From: Pseudomonas veronii
GTDB taxonomy: Bacteria; Pseudomonadota; Gammaproteobacteria; Pseudomonadales; Pseudomonadaceae
Assembly (NCBI RefSeq): GCF_001439695.1
Contig: NZ_JYLL01000007.1
Span: 248,001 to 312,000, forward strand
Reading direction: 5' to 3'
DNA length: 64,000 nucleotides
Positions within the stretch are counted from its first letter, which is position 1; every line of letters starts with the position of its first letter. Shown piece by piece: positions 24,440 through 33,334 of this stretch. A model generated the notes under the pieces. It made no database searches. It had not been told where the DNA came from and saw nothing but the letters and a program-made list of their open reading frames with translations. Made by a program: the position numbers and the translations under genes.

Positions 24440-24988
24440 CTACAACTCGACTTTGACCCAACTGATCTTCTGGTCCAACCAATCGGCAAATTCGTCGATA
24501 AAGCTCTGCTTGAACCCCGCCTCCGCCCAGTTGTTGAAGATGAATCCGAGGTTGGAAAACCCACATTCCTGCAGGAACAGAAAACCGTTGATGTCATCCT
24601 CATGCCCACACAGCGGGCAGGTGAAGTTGTCGGTGTGGCCGGGCATCCACTCTTCCAGGCTGTCGAACAGCGCCTCGCCGATTTCCTTGAGGCATTCCGG
24701 GCAGCCGGCTTCTTCGAGAAAACCCTTGGCCGGTGTATAGATGCAACGCTTGTAGATGATTTCCAGGCCATTGACGGGTTCGTTGAACGGCAACGCATCC
24801 GGGTGCAGCACCACGGCACGGGCGCCGTCGGCCAGGGCGTAGGCCATGCGGTTGCCGGTGCGCCCGCAGGTGGTCAGCTCTTCCTTGATGATGTTCTTGC
24901 GCACCAGCCAGCGCACGATCGCCCGGGCACGGGGTTCGTGGACGGGCAAGGTGGAGATTTTCGGGACAAGGATGCTTTGGGAATTCAT
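24440..24988 (-). CDS. Conserved hypothetical protein with two CxxC pairs
   Basis: 182 residues, no assigned function. The visible feature is a probable zinc ribbon: GCPECL (Cys96/Cys99) and FTCPLCGHED (Cys124/Cys127). An N-terminal basic helix (HEPRARAIVRWLVRKNIIKEEL) precedes it. There is no signal peptide or membrane segment, so it is cytosolic. The start is set at ATG 24988 (MNSQSILVPK); upstream in-frame sequence is REP-like and not protein-like. Similar Pseudomonas proteins have been labelled as ABC-transporter components, for which I see no support here. It stands alone between REPINs. Confidence 0.7.
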   Translation of the reverse strand: MNSQSILVPKISTLPVHEPRARAIVRWLVRKNIIKEELTTCGRTGNRMAYALADGARAVVLHPDALPFNEPVNGLEIIYKRCIYTPAKGFLEEAGCPECLKEIGEALFDSLEEWMPGHTDNFTCPLCGHEDDINGFLFLQECGFSNLGFIFNNWAEAGFKQSFIDEFADWLDQKISWVKVEL

Positions 24989-25016
24989 GGGAGCCCTGCG
25001 GTATGACGTCTGGCGC

Positions 25017-25084
25017 CGTCGCGGGCAAGCCCGGCTCCCACCTTGCAATGCGATCGACTGTGGGAGCGGGCTTGCTCGCGAAGA
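25017..25084. repeat. REPIN upstream of the zinc-ribbon gene
   Basis: REP units CGCGGGCAAGCCCGGCTCCCA and TGTGGGAGCGGGCTTGCTCG face each other across a short spacer. Confidence 0.88.
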
Positions 25085-25124
25085 AGCCCTGAAGGCAGGC
25101 AGCTTAATCCCTGCCCGACACAGG

Positions 25125-25892
25125 TCAAGTACTCAGGTACCGCCCAATCAAGGCAATGCCACTGGCCAGCACCAGCCACGTGACCAATCGCACAAACGCC
25201 TCACGGGACATGCGCAACGTCAGCCGCCGCCCACACCACAACCCCAGGGCCATCGCCGGCAGCAGGCAAACCGCCAGCAGCAACAGCGGCATGTCGGCAT
25301 ACACCCCGGCGATCAGGAACAGGCTCAGGCGCACCACGGTGCTGCAACTGATCAACGCGCTTTGCGTGGCACGCGCGGCGTCCTTGGGCAAACGACTGCT
25401 CAAGTAAATCGCATATAGAAAGCCACCACTGCCAAACAACGCACCGAACAAACCGCCGACGGTGCCCATGGGAACCGCCCAGCCCGACGCCAATTGCGCC
25501 GGCCGGGCCTTCACCGCCAAGGTGTAAATCGCGTAGGCGCTGATAAACAGCCCCATCAACAACAGCAACAGATCCGAATGCAGGTTGAGCAAAAACACCA
25601 CGCCCAGGGTGCAACCGATCGCCATGCACGGCAGCAGTCGCAACAGCTCCGGCTTGTTCACATCCCGTCGCGATTGCAGCAGGTTGCCGAAGGCCGCGAT
25701 GAAATCCAGCAACACCAGCAGCGGGATGATCTTCGACAGCGGCATGAACATAAGCAGGATCGGCCCCGCCACCAGCGCCGTACCGAACCCGGCGATGCCA
25801 AACACGATATAGGCCACGGCAACGCCCAGGCCGATCACCAGCCAATCTGTACCGCCAAACGACCACTGACTCATCAGCTCAACCGGGCTCAT
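25125..25892 (-). CDS. TauE/SafE-family membrane permease
   Basis: 255 residues, about eight hydrophobic segments, with the family motifs GFGTALVAGPILLMF and GGLFGALFGSGGFLYAIYLSSR, the two-repeat pattern of TauE/SafE anion exporters (sulfite, sulfoacetate and related organosulfur anions). The substrate is not deducible. I place the start at ATG 25892 because AGGA lies 7 bases upstream; two further in-frame ATGs upstream (25919, 25931) lack good sites. It is divergent from a LysR-type gene at 25992, its likely regulator. Confidence 0.85.
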   Translation of the reverse strand: MSPVELMSQWSFGGTDWLVIGLGVAVAYIVFGIAGFGTALVAGPILLMFMPLSKIIPLLVLLDFIAAFGNLLQSRRDVNKPELLRLLPCMAIGCTLGVVFLLNLHSDLLLLLMGLFISAYAIYTLAVKARPAQLASGWAVPMGTVGGLFGALFGSGGFLYAIYLSSRLPKDAARATQSALISCSTVVRLSLFLIAGVYADMPLLLLAVCLLPAMALGLWCGRRLTLRMSREAFVRLVTWLVLASGIALIGRYLST

Positions 25893-25991
25893 GGGTAATT
25901 CCTTGAAAGAGATGTCCATCACTTTAGCCATCGGTGAGAGTTGCGACTAATATCTTCAAAGCCCTCCACCCATCTCGAAAAGGCATGACGT

Positions 25992-26882
25992 GTGATTTCC
26001 ACCCGCCAACTGCGCTACTTCGTCGAAATCGCCGACAGCGGCAGCTTCAGCGCCGCCGCCGAGCGCCTGTTTGTCGCGCAATCGGCCCTGAGCCGGCAGA
26101 TCAAAGAACTGGAAAACCAACTGCACACGCCATTGTTCGAACGCACCGCGCGCCAGCCTCGGCTGACCGCCGCCGGTGAAGCCTTCTACCCGCGGGCGCG
26201 CAACCTGCTGAGTGAACTGCACAAGGCCAGCGAGATGGCGACGCAAGTGGGTAACGGCCAGGTCGGCACCCTGCGCTTGAGCCATTCGAGCACCGTGCCG
26301 ATGAGCGGCGCGCTGCTGCGCGGCATCAGCACCTGGCTGGAGCGCTGCCCCGGCGTATCGATGGATATCGCAAAACTGTCCTCCGAAGCCCAGCTCGAAG
26401 AAATTGCCGACGGTCGCCTGGACGTCGGCCTACTGCGCCTGCCGGTGCTACGCCAGCGCGAAGGCGTGCGTGTGGTGCCTTTATACAGTGAGCAGTTACT
26501 GCTGGCCGTACCGCCGAACCACGCGCTAGCCCGCTGCCAGGCACCGGTCGAATTGGCCCAACTCAAGGACGAAGCGTTTATCTCGGTCCCCCACCCCCAG
26601 CGCGGCGGGCTGAGCTATCTGTCGGCCGAGTTGTGCATGCGTGCCGGATTTTTCCCCAAGGCTGCACGGGTCATGTCGCGCAAGACCACGCAGTTGCAGT
26701 TGATCCAGGCCGGCTTCGGTATTGCCTTGTTACCAAAATCGATGCAGGAAATCGCCCCGGCCGCCGTGCATTTTTTACCCCTGGCCGACCCGGACTGCCT
26801 GAGTACCGTAGCCCTGGCCTGCCCGCACACACCGAGCGCGTTGGTGGAGCAATTCTGCCAAACCTTGCGCGAATGCCTATAA
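25992..26882 (+). CDS. LysR-type transcriptional regulator
   Basis: 296 residues. The N-terminal winged HTH (about 1-60; RQLRYFVEIADSGSFSAAAERLFVAQSALSRQIKELE) is classical LysR, followed by an effector-binding domain of the periplasmic-binding fold (about 90-290; VRVVPLYSEQLLLAVPPNHALA). It starts with GTG 25992 after AAAGG at 25979-25983. The 99-bp shared region with the divergent permease gene is the expected control site. No specific inducer can be inferred. Confidence 0.9.
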   Translation: MISTRQLRYFVEIADSGSFSAAAERLFVAQSALSRQIKELENQLHTPLFERTARQPRLTAAGEAFYPRARNLLSELHKASEMATQVGNGQVGTLRLSHSSTVPMSGALLRGISTWLERCPGVSMDIAKLSSEAQLEEIADGRLDVGLLRLPVLRQREGVRVVPLYSEQLLLAVPPNHALARCQAPVELAQLKDEAFISVPHPQRGGLSYLSAELCMRAGFFPKAARVMSRKTTQLQLIQAGFGIALLPKSMQEIAPAAVHFLPLADPDCLSTVALACPHTPSALVEQFCQTLRECL

Positions 26883-26890
26883 ACTGCCGC

Positions 26891-26930
26891 CCATGATTAA
26901 AGATCCCTCTCCATGATTAAAGATCCGTTC
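26891..26930 (+). repeat. 20-bp tandem duplication over the xseA start, creating a 7-codon upstream ORF
   Basis: CCATGATTAAAGATCC occurs at 26891 and again at 26911. The first copy opens an ORF (MIKDPSP, 26893-26916) whose TGA overlaps the xseA ATG as ATGA. Ribosomes ending the mini-ORF could re-start on xseA. Confidence 0.8.
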
Positions 26931-28292
26931 GCCCGCCTGGGCCTGGACCGCGAGGTCCTGACTGTCAGCCAACTCAACGGCCGTGCGCGGGTGTTGCTGG
27001 AAGACGTGTTCACCAATATCTGGGTCGAAGGCGAGATCTCCAACCTCGCCCGCCCGGCGTCCGGCCATGTGTACTTCACCCTCAAGGACAGCGGCGCCCA
27101 AGTGCGTTGCGCGCTGTTCCGGCAGAACGCCGCGCGGGTGCGCCAGGCCTTGAAGGACGGCCTGGCGGTGAAAGTGCGCGGCAAGGTCTCGCTGTTCGAG
27201 GGCCGTGGCGACTATCAACTGATCCTCGACACCGTCGAGCCCGCCGGCGATGGCGCGCTGCGCCTGGCCTTCGATGCGCTGAAGGAAAAACTCAGCGCCG
27301 AAGGCCTGTTCAGCGCCGACCGCAAGGTGGCGTTGCCGGCCCATCCGCAGCGCATCGGCATTATCAGCTCGCCGACCGGCGCGGTGATCCGCGACATCAT
27401 CAGCGTGTTCCGCCGCCGCGCGCCGCAGGTGCAGCTCACCTTGATCCCCACGGCCGTACAAGGTCGCGAAGCGGTGGCGCAGATCGTGCGCGCGCTGAAG
27501 CTGGCCGACGCGCGTGGCTTCGACGCATTGATCCTGGCCCGTGGCGGCGGCTCGCTGGAAGACCTCTGGTGCTTCAACGAAGAAGCCGTGGCCCGGGCGG
27601 TGGATGCTTGCGTGACGCCGATCGTCAGCGCCATCGGCCATGAGACTGATGTGTCGATCAGCGACTTTGTCGCCGACGTGCGCGCGCCGACGCCGTCGGC
27701 CGCCGCAGAACTGCTGGCTCCGGACGCCAGCAACCTGGTGCGCCAGGTCGACAGCCTGCACCGCCGCCTGGTGATGCTGATGCGCAACCGGCTGAGCCAC
27801 GACCGCCTGCGCCTCGAAGGCATGGCCCGCCGCCTGCGCCACCCCGGCGAACGTCTGCGCCAACAGGCCCAGCGCCTGGACGACCTGGACATGCGTCTGC
27901 GCCGCGCCTTCGAACGCAGCCTCAATACCCGCCGCGAACGCTTGATCCGCCTGGAAACCCGCCTCGCCGGCCAACACCCCGGGCGCCAACTGGCCTTGCT
28001 GCGCCAACGCCTGGACAGCCTCGCCGAACGCCTGCCCCGCGCCATGCGCGAAGGCCTCAAGGCGCGCCGCCTGCAACTGCAAAGCCAGGTGCAGACGCTG
28101 CAAGTGGTCAGCCCGCTGGCGACTCTCGGCCGCGGCTACAGCATCCTGCTCGACGAGCGCGGCCAGGCGATTCGCAATGCCGCGCAGACCCACACCGGCC
28201 AGCGCCTGACTGCGCGCCTCGGTGAAGGCCAATTGCAAGTGCGGGTGGAAGACAACCACCTGACACCCGTCACCCTTTCGTTATTGGATTGA
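26913..28292 (+). CDS. xseA: Exodeoxyribonuclease VII large subunit
   Basis: 459 residues; catalytic subunit of the bidirectional single-strand exonuclease. The N-terminal OB fold (about 15-110; LTVSQLNGRARVLLEDVFTNIWVEGEISN) precedes the catalytic domain (RIGIISSPTGAVIRDII; DALILARGGGSLEDLWCFNEE; VSAIGHETDVSISDFVADVRAPTPSAAAELL) and a long Arg-rich coiled coil (about 280-400), ending in a short domain with LGRGYSIL. The second ATG of the duplicated start sequence is used. It is followed 3 bases later by the M23 peptidase gene. Confidence 0.97.
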   Translation: MIKDPFARLGLDREVLTVSQLNGRARVLLEDVFTNIWVEGEISNLARPASGHVYFTLKDSGAQVRCALFRQNAARVRQALKDGLAVKVRGKVSLFEGRGDYQLILDTVEPAGDGALRLAFDALKEKLSAEGLFSADRKVALPAHPQRIGIISSPTGAVIRDIISVFRRRAPQVQLTLIPTAVQGREAVAQIVRALKLADARGFDALILARGGGSLEDLWCFNEEAVARAVDACVTPIVSAIGHETDVSISDFVADVRAPTPSAAAELLAPDASNLVRQVDSLHRRLVMLMRNRLSHDRLRLEGMARRLRHPGERLRQQAQRLDDLDMRLRRAFERSLNTRRERLIRLETRLAGQHPGRQLALLRQRLDSLAERLPRAMREGLKARRLQLQSQVQTLQVVSPLATLGRGYSILLDERGQAIRNAAQTHTGQRLTARLGEGQLQVRVEDNHLTPVTLSLLD

Positions 28293-28295
28293 TCG

Positions 28296-29117
28296 ATGCC
28301 ACGTTTTTTCAGCCTGTTGATGCTGCTGTGCCTGACCGTCAACGCCCACGCCGACAGCTTCATCATCCGGGCCTTGAACAAGCCGGTGCCCGGCGGTGTG
28401 GCCGTCGTCGACCTCGGCCCCGCGGCGGCCGCGCCAAAAGCCACCTACCAGGGCAAGCCGGTCCTGGTGGTCAAGGAACAGGCCAACTGGCTGGCGATTG
28501 TCGGCATTCCGTTGACGGTCAAACCGGGCAACGAACGCATCAGCAGCGGCGGGCGCAACCTGCCGTTTATCGTCGGCTACAAGCAGTACCCGGAACAGCG
28601 CATCACCCTGAAGAACAAAAGCCAGGTCAACCCCGCCCCGGCGCAACTCAAGCGCATCGAAGCCGAGCTGGCGGTGCAGATCAAGGCTTACCGCAGTTTC
28701 AGCCCTAACCTGCCAAGCAACCTGCTGCTGGACAAACCGGTCAACGGGCCGCTGTCGAGCAAGTTCGGCGTGCGTCGCTTCTTCAACGGCGAAGAACGCA
28801 ATCCGCATTCCGGCCTGGATTTCGCCGTCCCCGCCGGCACACCGATCAAGACCCCGGCGGCGGGCAAGGTGATCCTGACCGGCAACTACTTCTTCAACGG
28901 CAACACCGTGTTCGTCGACCACGGCCAGGGCTTTATCAGCATGTTCTGCCATATGTCGAAGATCGATGTCAGCCCGGGCCAGCAACTGGCACGCGGCGCG
29001 GTGGTGGGCAAGGTCGGCGCGACGGGTCGCGCGACCGGGCCGCATATGCACTGGAATGTCAGCCTGAACGATGCACGGGTGGATCCCGCGATCTTTATCG
29101 GCGCATTTCAACCTTGA
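28296..29117 (+). CDS. M23-family (LytM) peptidoglycan endopeptidase
   Basis: 273 residues, exported. Signal peptide MPRFFSLLMLLCLTVNAHA. Residues about 20-110 form a beta-rich N-terminal domain (LVVKEQANWLAIVGIPL). The C-terminal LytM domain has the zinc ligands HSGLDFAVPAGTPI (H..D) and GPHMHWNVSL (HxH), with the catalytic His in MFCHMSKIDV. All zinc ligands are present, so it is likely an active cell-wall hydrolase. It is co-transcribed with xseA (3-base gap) and followed by a hairpin terminator. Confidence 0.92.
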   Translation: MPRFFSLLMLLCLTVNAHADSFIIRALNKPVPGGVAVVDLGPAAAAPKATYQGKPVLVVKEQANWLAIVGIPLTVKPGNERISSGGRNLPFIVGYKQYPEQRITLKNKSQVNPAPAQLKRIEAELAVQIKAYRSFSPNLPSNLLLDKPVNGPLSSKFGVRRFFNGEERNPHSGLDFAVPAGTPIKTPAAGKVILTGNYFFNGNTVFVDHGQGFISMFCHMSKIDVSPGQQLARGAVVGKVGATGRATGPHMHWNVSLNDARVDPAIFIGAFQP

Positions 29118-29126
29118 CCGACTCGA

Positions 29127-29152
29127 TTGCGCAGCCGATAAAGGCTGCGCAA
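29127..29152 (+). terminator. Hairpin terminator after the xseA-M23 operon
   Basis: TTGCGCAGCC and GGCTGCGCAA form a perfect 10-bp stem around GATAAA, starting 9 bases past the stop. The downstream T-tract is weak (TTAAAA). Confidence 0.65.
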
Positions 29153-29274
29153 TTAAAACCAGCCCCAGACTATTTACCAAGCATAAAATCTCGTTTCCTA
29201 CGCCCACAGAAGAACTTATCTCAATTTTTCTGGACTACTTGCCATCTTTCACCCCGGCGGTTAGGGTTGAGCTT

Positions 29275-29352
29275 ATGAAAACCTCTCACACACTCATTTT
29301 GCTCCGCCAGCACCGCAGCCTGTGCCTTGTCAGCGCACGACTGCCAGGCTGA
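29275..29352 (+). CDS. Probable leucine-rich leader peptide upstream of leuA
   Basis: A 25-codon [22 protein letters not shown] plus a six-residue tail, 88 bases before leuA. Six residues are leucine, and LILL at 7-10 puts four branched-chain codons in a row. GAG lies 5 bases before the ATG. Attenuation of leucine genes by such peptides is well known; the actual mechanism here is inferred. The region to leuA has only a short GGCCG/CGGCC hairpin near 29402-29420, with no strong terminator seen. It could also be a fortuitous ORF. Confidence 0.6.
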   Translation: MKTSHTLILLRQHRSLCLVSARLPG

Positions 29353-29440
29353 ATCGATCTGCCTCGTCCCTTGTTTTATACCCCATAACAATTTTCCGGC
29401 AGGCCGCCCTTTTTCGGCCCCTCCACCAAAGGATTTCCCG

Positions 29441-31120
29441 ATGAGCATGCTCAAAGACCCGTCTTCGAAGTACCGCGCGTTTCCGACCATCGATATTCCG
29501 GACCGCACCTGGCCGTCGAAAACCATCACCACCGCGCCGATCTGGTGCAGCTCCGACCTGCGTGATGGCAACCAGTCGCTGATCGAACCGATGGATGCAG
29601 TGAAAAAACTGCGCTTCTGGAAGACCCTGGTCGCCGTCGGCGTGAAGGAAATCGAAGCCTCGTTCCCGGCTGCTTCGCAAACCGACTTCGACTTCGTCCG
29701 CACCCTGATCGAAGGCAACCACATCCCCGAGGACACCACCATCCAGGTGCTGACCCAGGGCCGTGAAGACTTGATCGAGCGCACCTTCGAATCCCTGCGC
29801 GGCGCGAAAAAAGCCATCGTCCACCTGTACAACGCTACCTCGCCGTCCTTCCGTCGCATCGTGTTCAACCAGGACAAGGACGGGATCAAGGCCATCGCGG
29901 TCAACGCGGCCAAACTGTTCGTCAAATACGCCGCCCAGCAGCCGGAAACCCAGTGGACGTTCGAATACTCGCCAGAGACCTTCAGCGCCACCGAGCTGGA
30001 ATTCGCCAAGGAAGTGTGTGACGCAGTGATCGAGGTGTGGAACCCGACGCCCGAGCACAAGATGATCCTCAACCTGCCGGCCACCGTTGAATGCGCCACG
30101 CCGAACATCTATGCCGACCAGATCGAGTGGTTCGGTCGTCATGTCAACCGTCGTGACAGCGTGATCATCAGCCTGCACACCCACAACGACCGTGGCACCG
30201 GCGTAGCTGCCACCGAATTGGGCCTGATGGCCGGCGCCGACCGTGTCGAAGGCTGCCTGTTCGGCAACGGCGAGCGTACCGGTAACGTCGACCTGGTCAA
30301 CGTGGCGTTGAACCTCTACACCCAGGGCGTGAACCCTGAGCTGGACTTCTCCGACATCGACGGCGTGCGCAAAGTGGTCGAGGAATGCAACCAGATCCAG
30401 GTGCATCCACGTCACCCGTATGTCGGCGACCTGGTACACACCGCATTCTCCGGCTCCCACCAGGACGCAATCCGCAAGGGCTTCGCCCAGCAGAAACCCG
30501 ACGCCCTGTGGGAAGTGCCGTACTTGCCGATCGACCCGGCCGACATCGGCCGCAGCTACGAGGCGGTGATCCGGGTGAACAGCCAGTCGGGCAAAGGCGG
30601 CATCGCCTACCTGCTGGAGCAGGAATACGGCATCAGCTTGCCGCGTCGCATGCAGATCGAGTTCAGCCAAGTGGTTCAGGCCGAAACCGACCGCGTGGGC
30701 CTGGAGATGAGCGCTTCGCAGATTCACGCGCTGTTGCAGCGTGAATACCTGCAAGCCAATACGCCCTACGCGCTGGTCAGCCATCGCCTGCAGGAAGAAA
30801 ACGGTAACAGCACCGTGGAAGTGGAAGTCTCGGGCAAAGGCCAGGGCGAAACCAACCTGCGCTGGCACGGCAAGGGCAACGGCGCGCTCGAAGCCCTGGT
30901 CGCCAGCCTGCCGATTGGCGTGGAAATCATGGACTACAACGAACACGCGATCGGTGCCGGCACCAACGCCAAGGCTGCGGCCTACATCGAGCTGCGAGTG
31001 AACGGTGAGCGTCCGGTGCATGGCGTGGGCATTGATGAAAACTTCACCACGGCCAGCTTCAAGGCGGTATTCAGCGCCCTGAACCGCTCGTTGAGCCATC
31101 TGGAAGCGAAAGCGGCGTAA
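29441..31120 (+). CDS. leuA: 2-isopropylmalate synthase
   Basis: 559 residues; condenses acetyl-CoA with 2-oxoisovalerate, the first committed step of leucine synthesis. The TIM-barrel domain has the metal/substrate motif [14 protein letters not shown] and the HxH site [17 protein letters not shown], then [19 protein letters not shown]. The C-terminal regulatory domain (about 435-555; [29 protein letters not shown]) mediates leucine feedback. It is the long form of LeuA. Start ATG 29441 follows AAAGGA at 29428-29433. A probable leader peptide precedes it and a strong terminator follows. Confidence 0.97.
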   Translation: MSMLKDPSSKYRAFPTIDIPDRTWPSKTITTAPIWCSSDLRDGNQSLIEPMDAVKKLRFWKTLVAVGVKEIEASFPAASQTDFDFVRTLIEGNHIPEDTTIQVLTQGREDLIERTFESLRGAKKAIVHLYNATSPSFRRIVFNQDKDGIKAIAVNAAKLFVKYAAQQPETQWTFEYSPETFSATELEFAKEVCDAVIEVWNPTPEHKMILNLPATVECATPNIYADQIEWFGRHVNRRDSVIISLHTHNDRGTGVAATELGLMAGADRVEGCLFGNGERTGNVDLVNVALNLYTQGVNPELDFSDIDGVRKVVEECNQIQVHPRHPYVGDLVHTAFSGSHQDAIRKGFAQQKPDALWEVPYLPIDPADIGRSYEAVIRVNSQSGKGGIAYLLEQEYGISLPRRMQIEFSQVVQAETDRVGLEMSASQIHALLQREYLQANTPYALVSHRLQEENGNSTVEVEVSGKGQGETNLRWHGKGNGALEALVASLPIGVEIMDYNEHAIGAGTNAKAAAYIELRVNGERPVHGVGIDENFTTASFKAVFSALNRSLSHLEAKAA

Positions 31121-31141
31121 ACACACTGAGCGCTGACATGC

Positions 31142-31178
31142 AAAAGGCCCCTGGGTGAGAACTCAGGGGCCTTTTTTG
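31142..31178 (+). terminator. Rho-independent terminator of leuA
   Basis: AAAAGGCCCCTG and CAGGGGCCTTTT form a strong stem followed by six T residues. Confidence 0.9.
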
Positions 31179-31208
31179 TTGGGCTTTGGATGTGTGTGGT
31201 CTGTTGGG

Positions 31209-31288
31209 GCCTCATCGCGGGCAAGCCCACTCCCACATTTTGACCGTGTTCGGCTCGAATGTGGGAGTGGGCTTGCCCGCGATAGCGG
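31209..31288. repeat. REPIN between leuA and the amidase gene
   Basis: Inverted units GCGGGCAAGCCCACTCCCAC and GTGGGAGTGGGCTTGCCCGC between two convergent genes. Confidence 0.9.
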
Positions 31289-31292
31289 TCTG

Positions 31293-32084
31293 TCAGACAA
31301 ACTGAAAAGTATCGGCATCCAGGTTCGCCGGAAATTTGCTGCGGTAAGCCGCCAATTCATCCGCTTTGAGGCACACCGTAAACACCCCGTCCGCCTCCCC
31401 CGCACTCAACAGGCTCTCACCCTGGAAATCCAGCACCTGGCTATCCCCGGTATAAGCGAAGCCTTTGCCGTCGGTACCCACCCGATTCACCGCCGCCACA
31501 TAACACAGGTTCTCGATCGCCCGCGCTGGCAGCAACCGGTTCCAATGCTGGCGTCGCGCCCCCGGCCAGTTGGCGGTGTACAGCAGCAGGTCGGTATCCT
31601 GGGCGTCACGACTCCACACCGGAAAGCGCAGGTCGTAGCAAATCAATGGGCGAATACGCCAGCCCTTTATCTCGAACAGCACCTGGCGCTCGCCGGGCGT
31701 GTAGTGATTGTGCTCGCCGGCCATGCGGAACAGGTGGCGCTTATCGTAATGCAGCACCTCGCCATCCGGCCGCGCCCATAACAGGCGGTTGCGGTGGCTG
31801 CCGTCGGCGGCCTGGATGATCACACTGCCGGTGATCACCGCGTTGTACTTCGCCGCCTGGCTCTGGAGCCAGCGATGGGTCGGGCCATTTTCCGGTTCGG
31901 CCTGGGTGGCCGAGTCCATGGAGAAACCGGTGGTGAACATCTCCGGCAGGATGATCAGGTCAGCGCCACGAGCCTGTTCCAGCAACAGTTCGAAGTGATC
32001 GAGGTTGGCCTGGCGGTTGTGCCAGGCCAGGCTGGTCTGGACCAGGGCGATGTTCAGGTCGGGTAGTGCATTCAGATCACGCAT
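31293..32084 (-). CDS. Nitrilase-superfamily omega-amidase (YafV-like)
   Basis: 263 residues. The Glu-Lys-Cys triad of the carbon-nitrogen hydrolase family is visible in LILPEMFTTGF, HYDKRHLFRMAGE and RPLICYDLRFPVW. YafV/Nit2-type enzymes hydrolyse 2-oxoglutaramate and 2-oxosuccinamate, the omega-amides left after transamination of glutamine or asparagine. The upstream aminotransferase gene overlaps it by 13 bases, which fits this pathway: the transaminase produces the oxo-acid amide and this enzyme clears it. Substrate assignment is inferred from family and pairing. Confidence 0.87.
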   Translation of the reverse strand: MRDLNALPDLNIALVQTSLAWHNRQANLDHFELLLEQARGADLIILPEMFTTGFSMDSATQAEPENGPTHRWLQSQAAKYNAVITGSVIIQAADGSHRNRLLWARPDGEVLHYDKRHLFRMAGEHNHYTPGERQVLFEIKGWRIRPLICYDLRFPVWSRDAQDTDLLLYTANWPGARRQHWNRLLPARAIENLCYVAAVNRVGTDGKGFAYTGDSQVLDFQGESLLSAGEADGVFTVCLKADELAAYRSKFPANLDADTFQFV

Positions 32085-33220
32085 AGTTTCTCAGCTGCTT
32101 GTTGCAGCGTCTCCTCGCGTTTGGCAAAGCACAGGCGCACCAGGCGCTGGCCTTGGGGTGGATGCTGGTAGAACACCGAAACCGGGATCGTCGCTACGCC
32201 ATGCTCGCGGGTCATCCACAACGACATGGCGACGTCATCCAGGTCTGGGCGAATCGCTGAATAATCCACCAGTTGGAAGTAAGTACCGGTGACCCGGGTA
32301 AAGCTGAAACGCGACGGCGTCAACAGGTCGCAGAACAGGTCGCGCTTGGCCTGGTAAAAGGCCGGCAGTTCTTCGACGTGTTCCGGGTGTTCGGCCATGA
32401 AGTCTGCCAACGCGTACTGCAGCGGGGTCACGCCGCAGAAGTTGACATATTGATGCACCTTGCGCAATTCGACGGTCAGTGCCGGTGGCGCGACCACGTA
32501 GCCGGTTTTCCAGCCGGTGACGTGATAGGTCTTGCCGAAGGAACTGACCACGAACGCACGTTGATACAGTTCTTCGTGGGCCAGCACGCTGACATGAGGC
32601 ACACCGTCAAACACCAGATGTTCGTAGACCTCATCGCTGACCAGGTAAATATCGCGGTCGCGGATCAAGGCCGCCAACAGGTCCAGCTCGGCACGGCTGA
32701 TCAGTGCGCCGGTGGGGTTATGCGGCGTGTTCAGGATGATCATGCGCGTGCGCGCAGACAACGCCGCCTGGATCTTTTCAAAGTCGAGGCTGAAGTTTTC
32801 CAGGTTCAGTTGCACATGCACGCAGCGACCGCCGGCCAACTCGACCGAAGGCTCATAGCTGTCGTAGCACGGGTCGAACACGATGACCTCATCGCCGCTG
32901 CGGATCACCGCCTGGATCGCGCAGAAGATCGCCGCCGTGGCTCCGGGCGTGATCGTCACTTCGCTGTCGGGGCTGACCGTGGCGCCATAGCTGCGCGCGA
33001 TCTTGGCCGCCACTTGCTGGCGCAGGGCTGGCAGGCCGGTCATCGGTGCGTATTGGTTATGGCCGCTGGCGACATGCTTGCCCACGGCATCGAGCAAACC
33101 CTGCGGGCCATTGAAGTCAGGGAAGCCCTGGGACAGGTTGAGCGCGCCGGTTTCGGCAGCGAGTTGCGACATGGTGGTGAAAATGGTCGTGCCGACATTT
33201 GGCAGCTTGCTGTTGATCAT
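32072..33220 (-). CDS. PLP-dependent methionine/glutamine-type aminotransferase (YbdL-like)
   Basis: 382 residues, class I/II fold. Pattern: SQGFPDFNGPQGLLDA near the start, NTPHNPTGALIS, the LVSDEVYEHLVFDG Asp/Tyr cofactor motif and the PLP-lysine region VVSSFGKTYHVTGWKTGYV. KMTB/YbdL-type enzymes transaminate 2-oxo-4-methylthiobutyrate to methionine, often with glutamine as donor, closing methionine salvage. Its overlap with an omega-amidase gene supports glutamine use. Start ATG 33220 (MINSKLPNVGTTIF). Confidence 0.87.
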   Translation of the reverse strand: MINSKLPNVGTTIFTTMSQLAAETGALNLSQGFPDFNGPQGLLDAVGKHVASGHNQYAPMTGLPALRQQVAAKIARSYGATVSPDSEVTITPGATAAIFCAIQAVIRSGDEVIVFDPCYDSYEPSVELAGGRCVHVQLNLENFSLDFEKIQAALSARTRMIILNTPHNPTGALISRAELDLLAALIRDRDIYLVSDEVYEHLVFDGVPHVSVLAHEELYQRAFVVSSFGKTYHVTGWKTGYVVAPPALTVELRKVHQYVNFCGVTPLQYALADFMAEHPEHVEELPAFYQAKRDLFCDLLTPSRFSFTRVTGTYFQLVDYSAIRPDLDDVAMSLWMTREHGVATIPVSVFYQHPPQGQRLVRLCFAKREETLQQAAEKLCVI

Positions 33221-33293
33221 CGGAGGCCCCTGCAGGTGAACCCCAAGTTTTAAGCTGCCAACTGCATCGGGTCAAGGCGCAAACCACCACGCA

Positions 33294-33323
33294 CAAAAAA
33301 GGGCCCGTAAAGAGCCCTTTTTG
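33294..33323 (-). terminator. Terminator of the der transcript
   Basis: AAAAAGGGC and GCCCTTTTT form a stem with T/A tracts on both sides, 12 bases past the der stop; it can also act on the other strand. Confidence 0.85.
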
Positions 33324-33334
33324 CGAGGTCAGAA

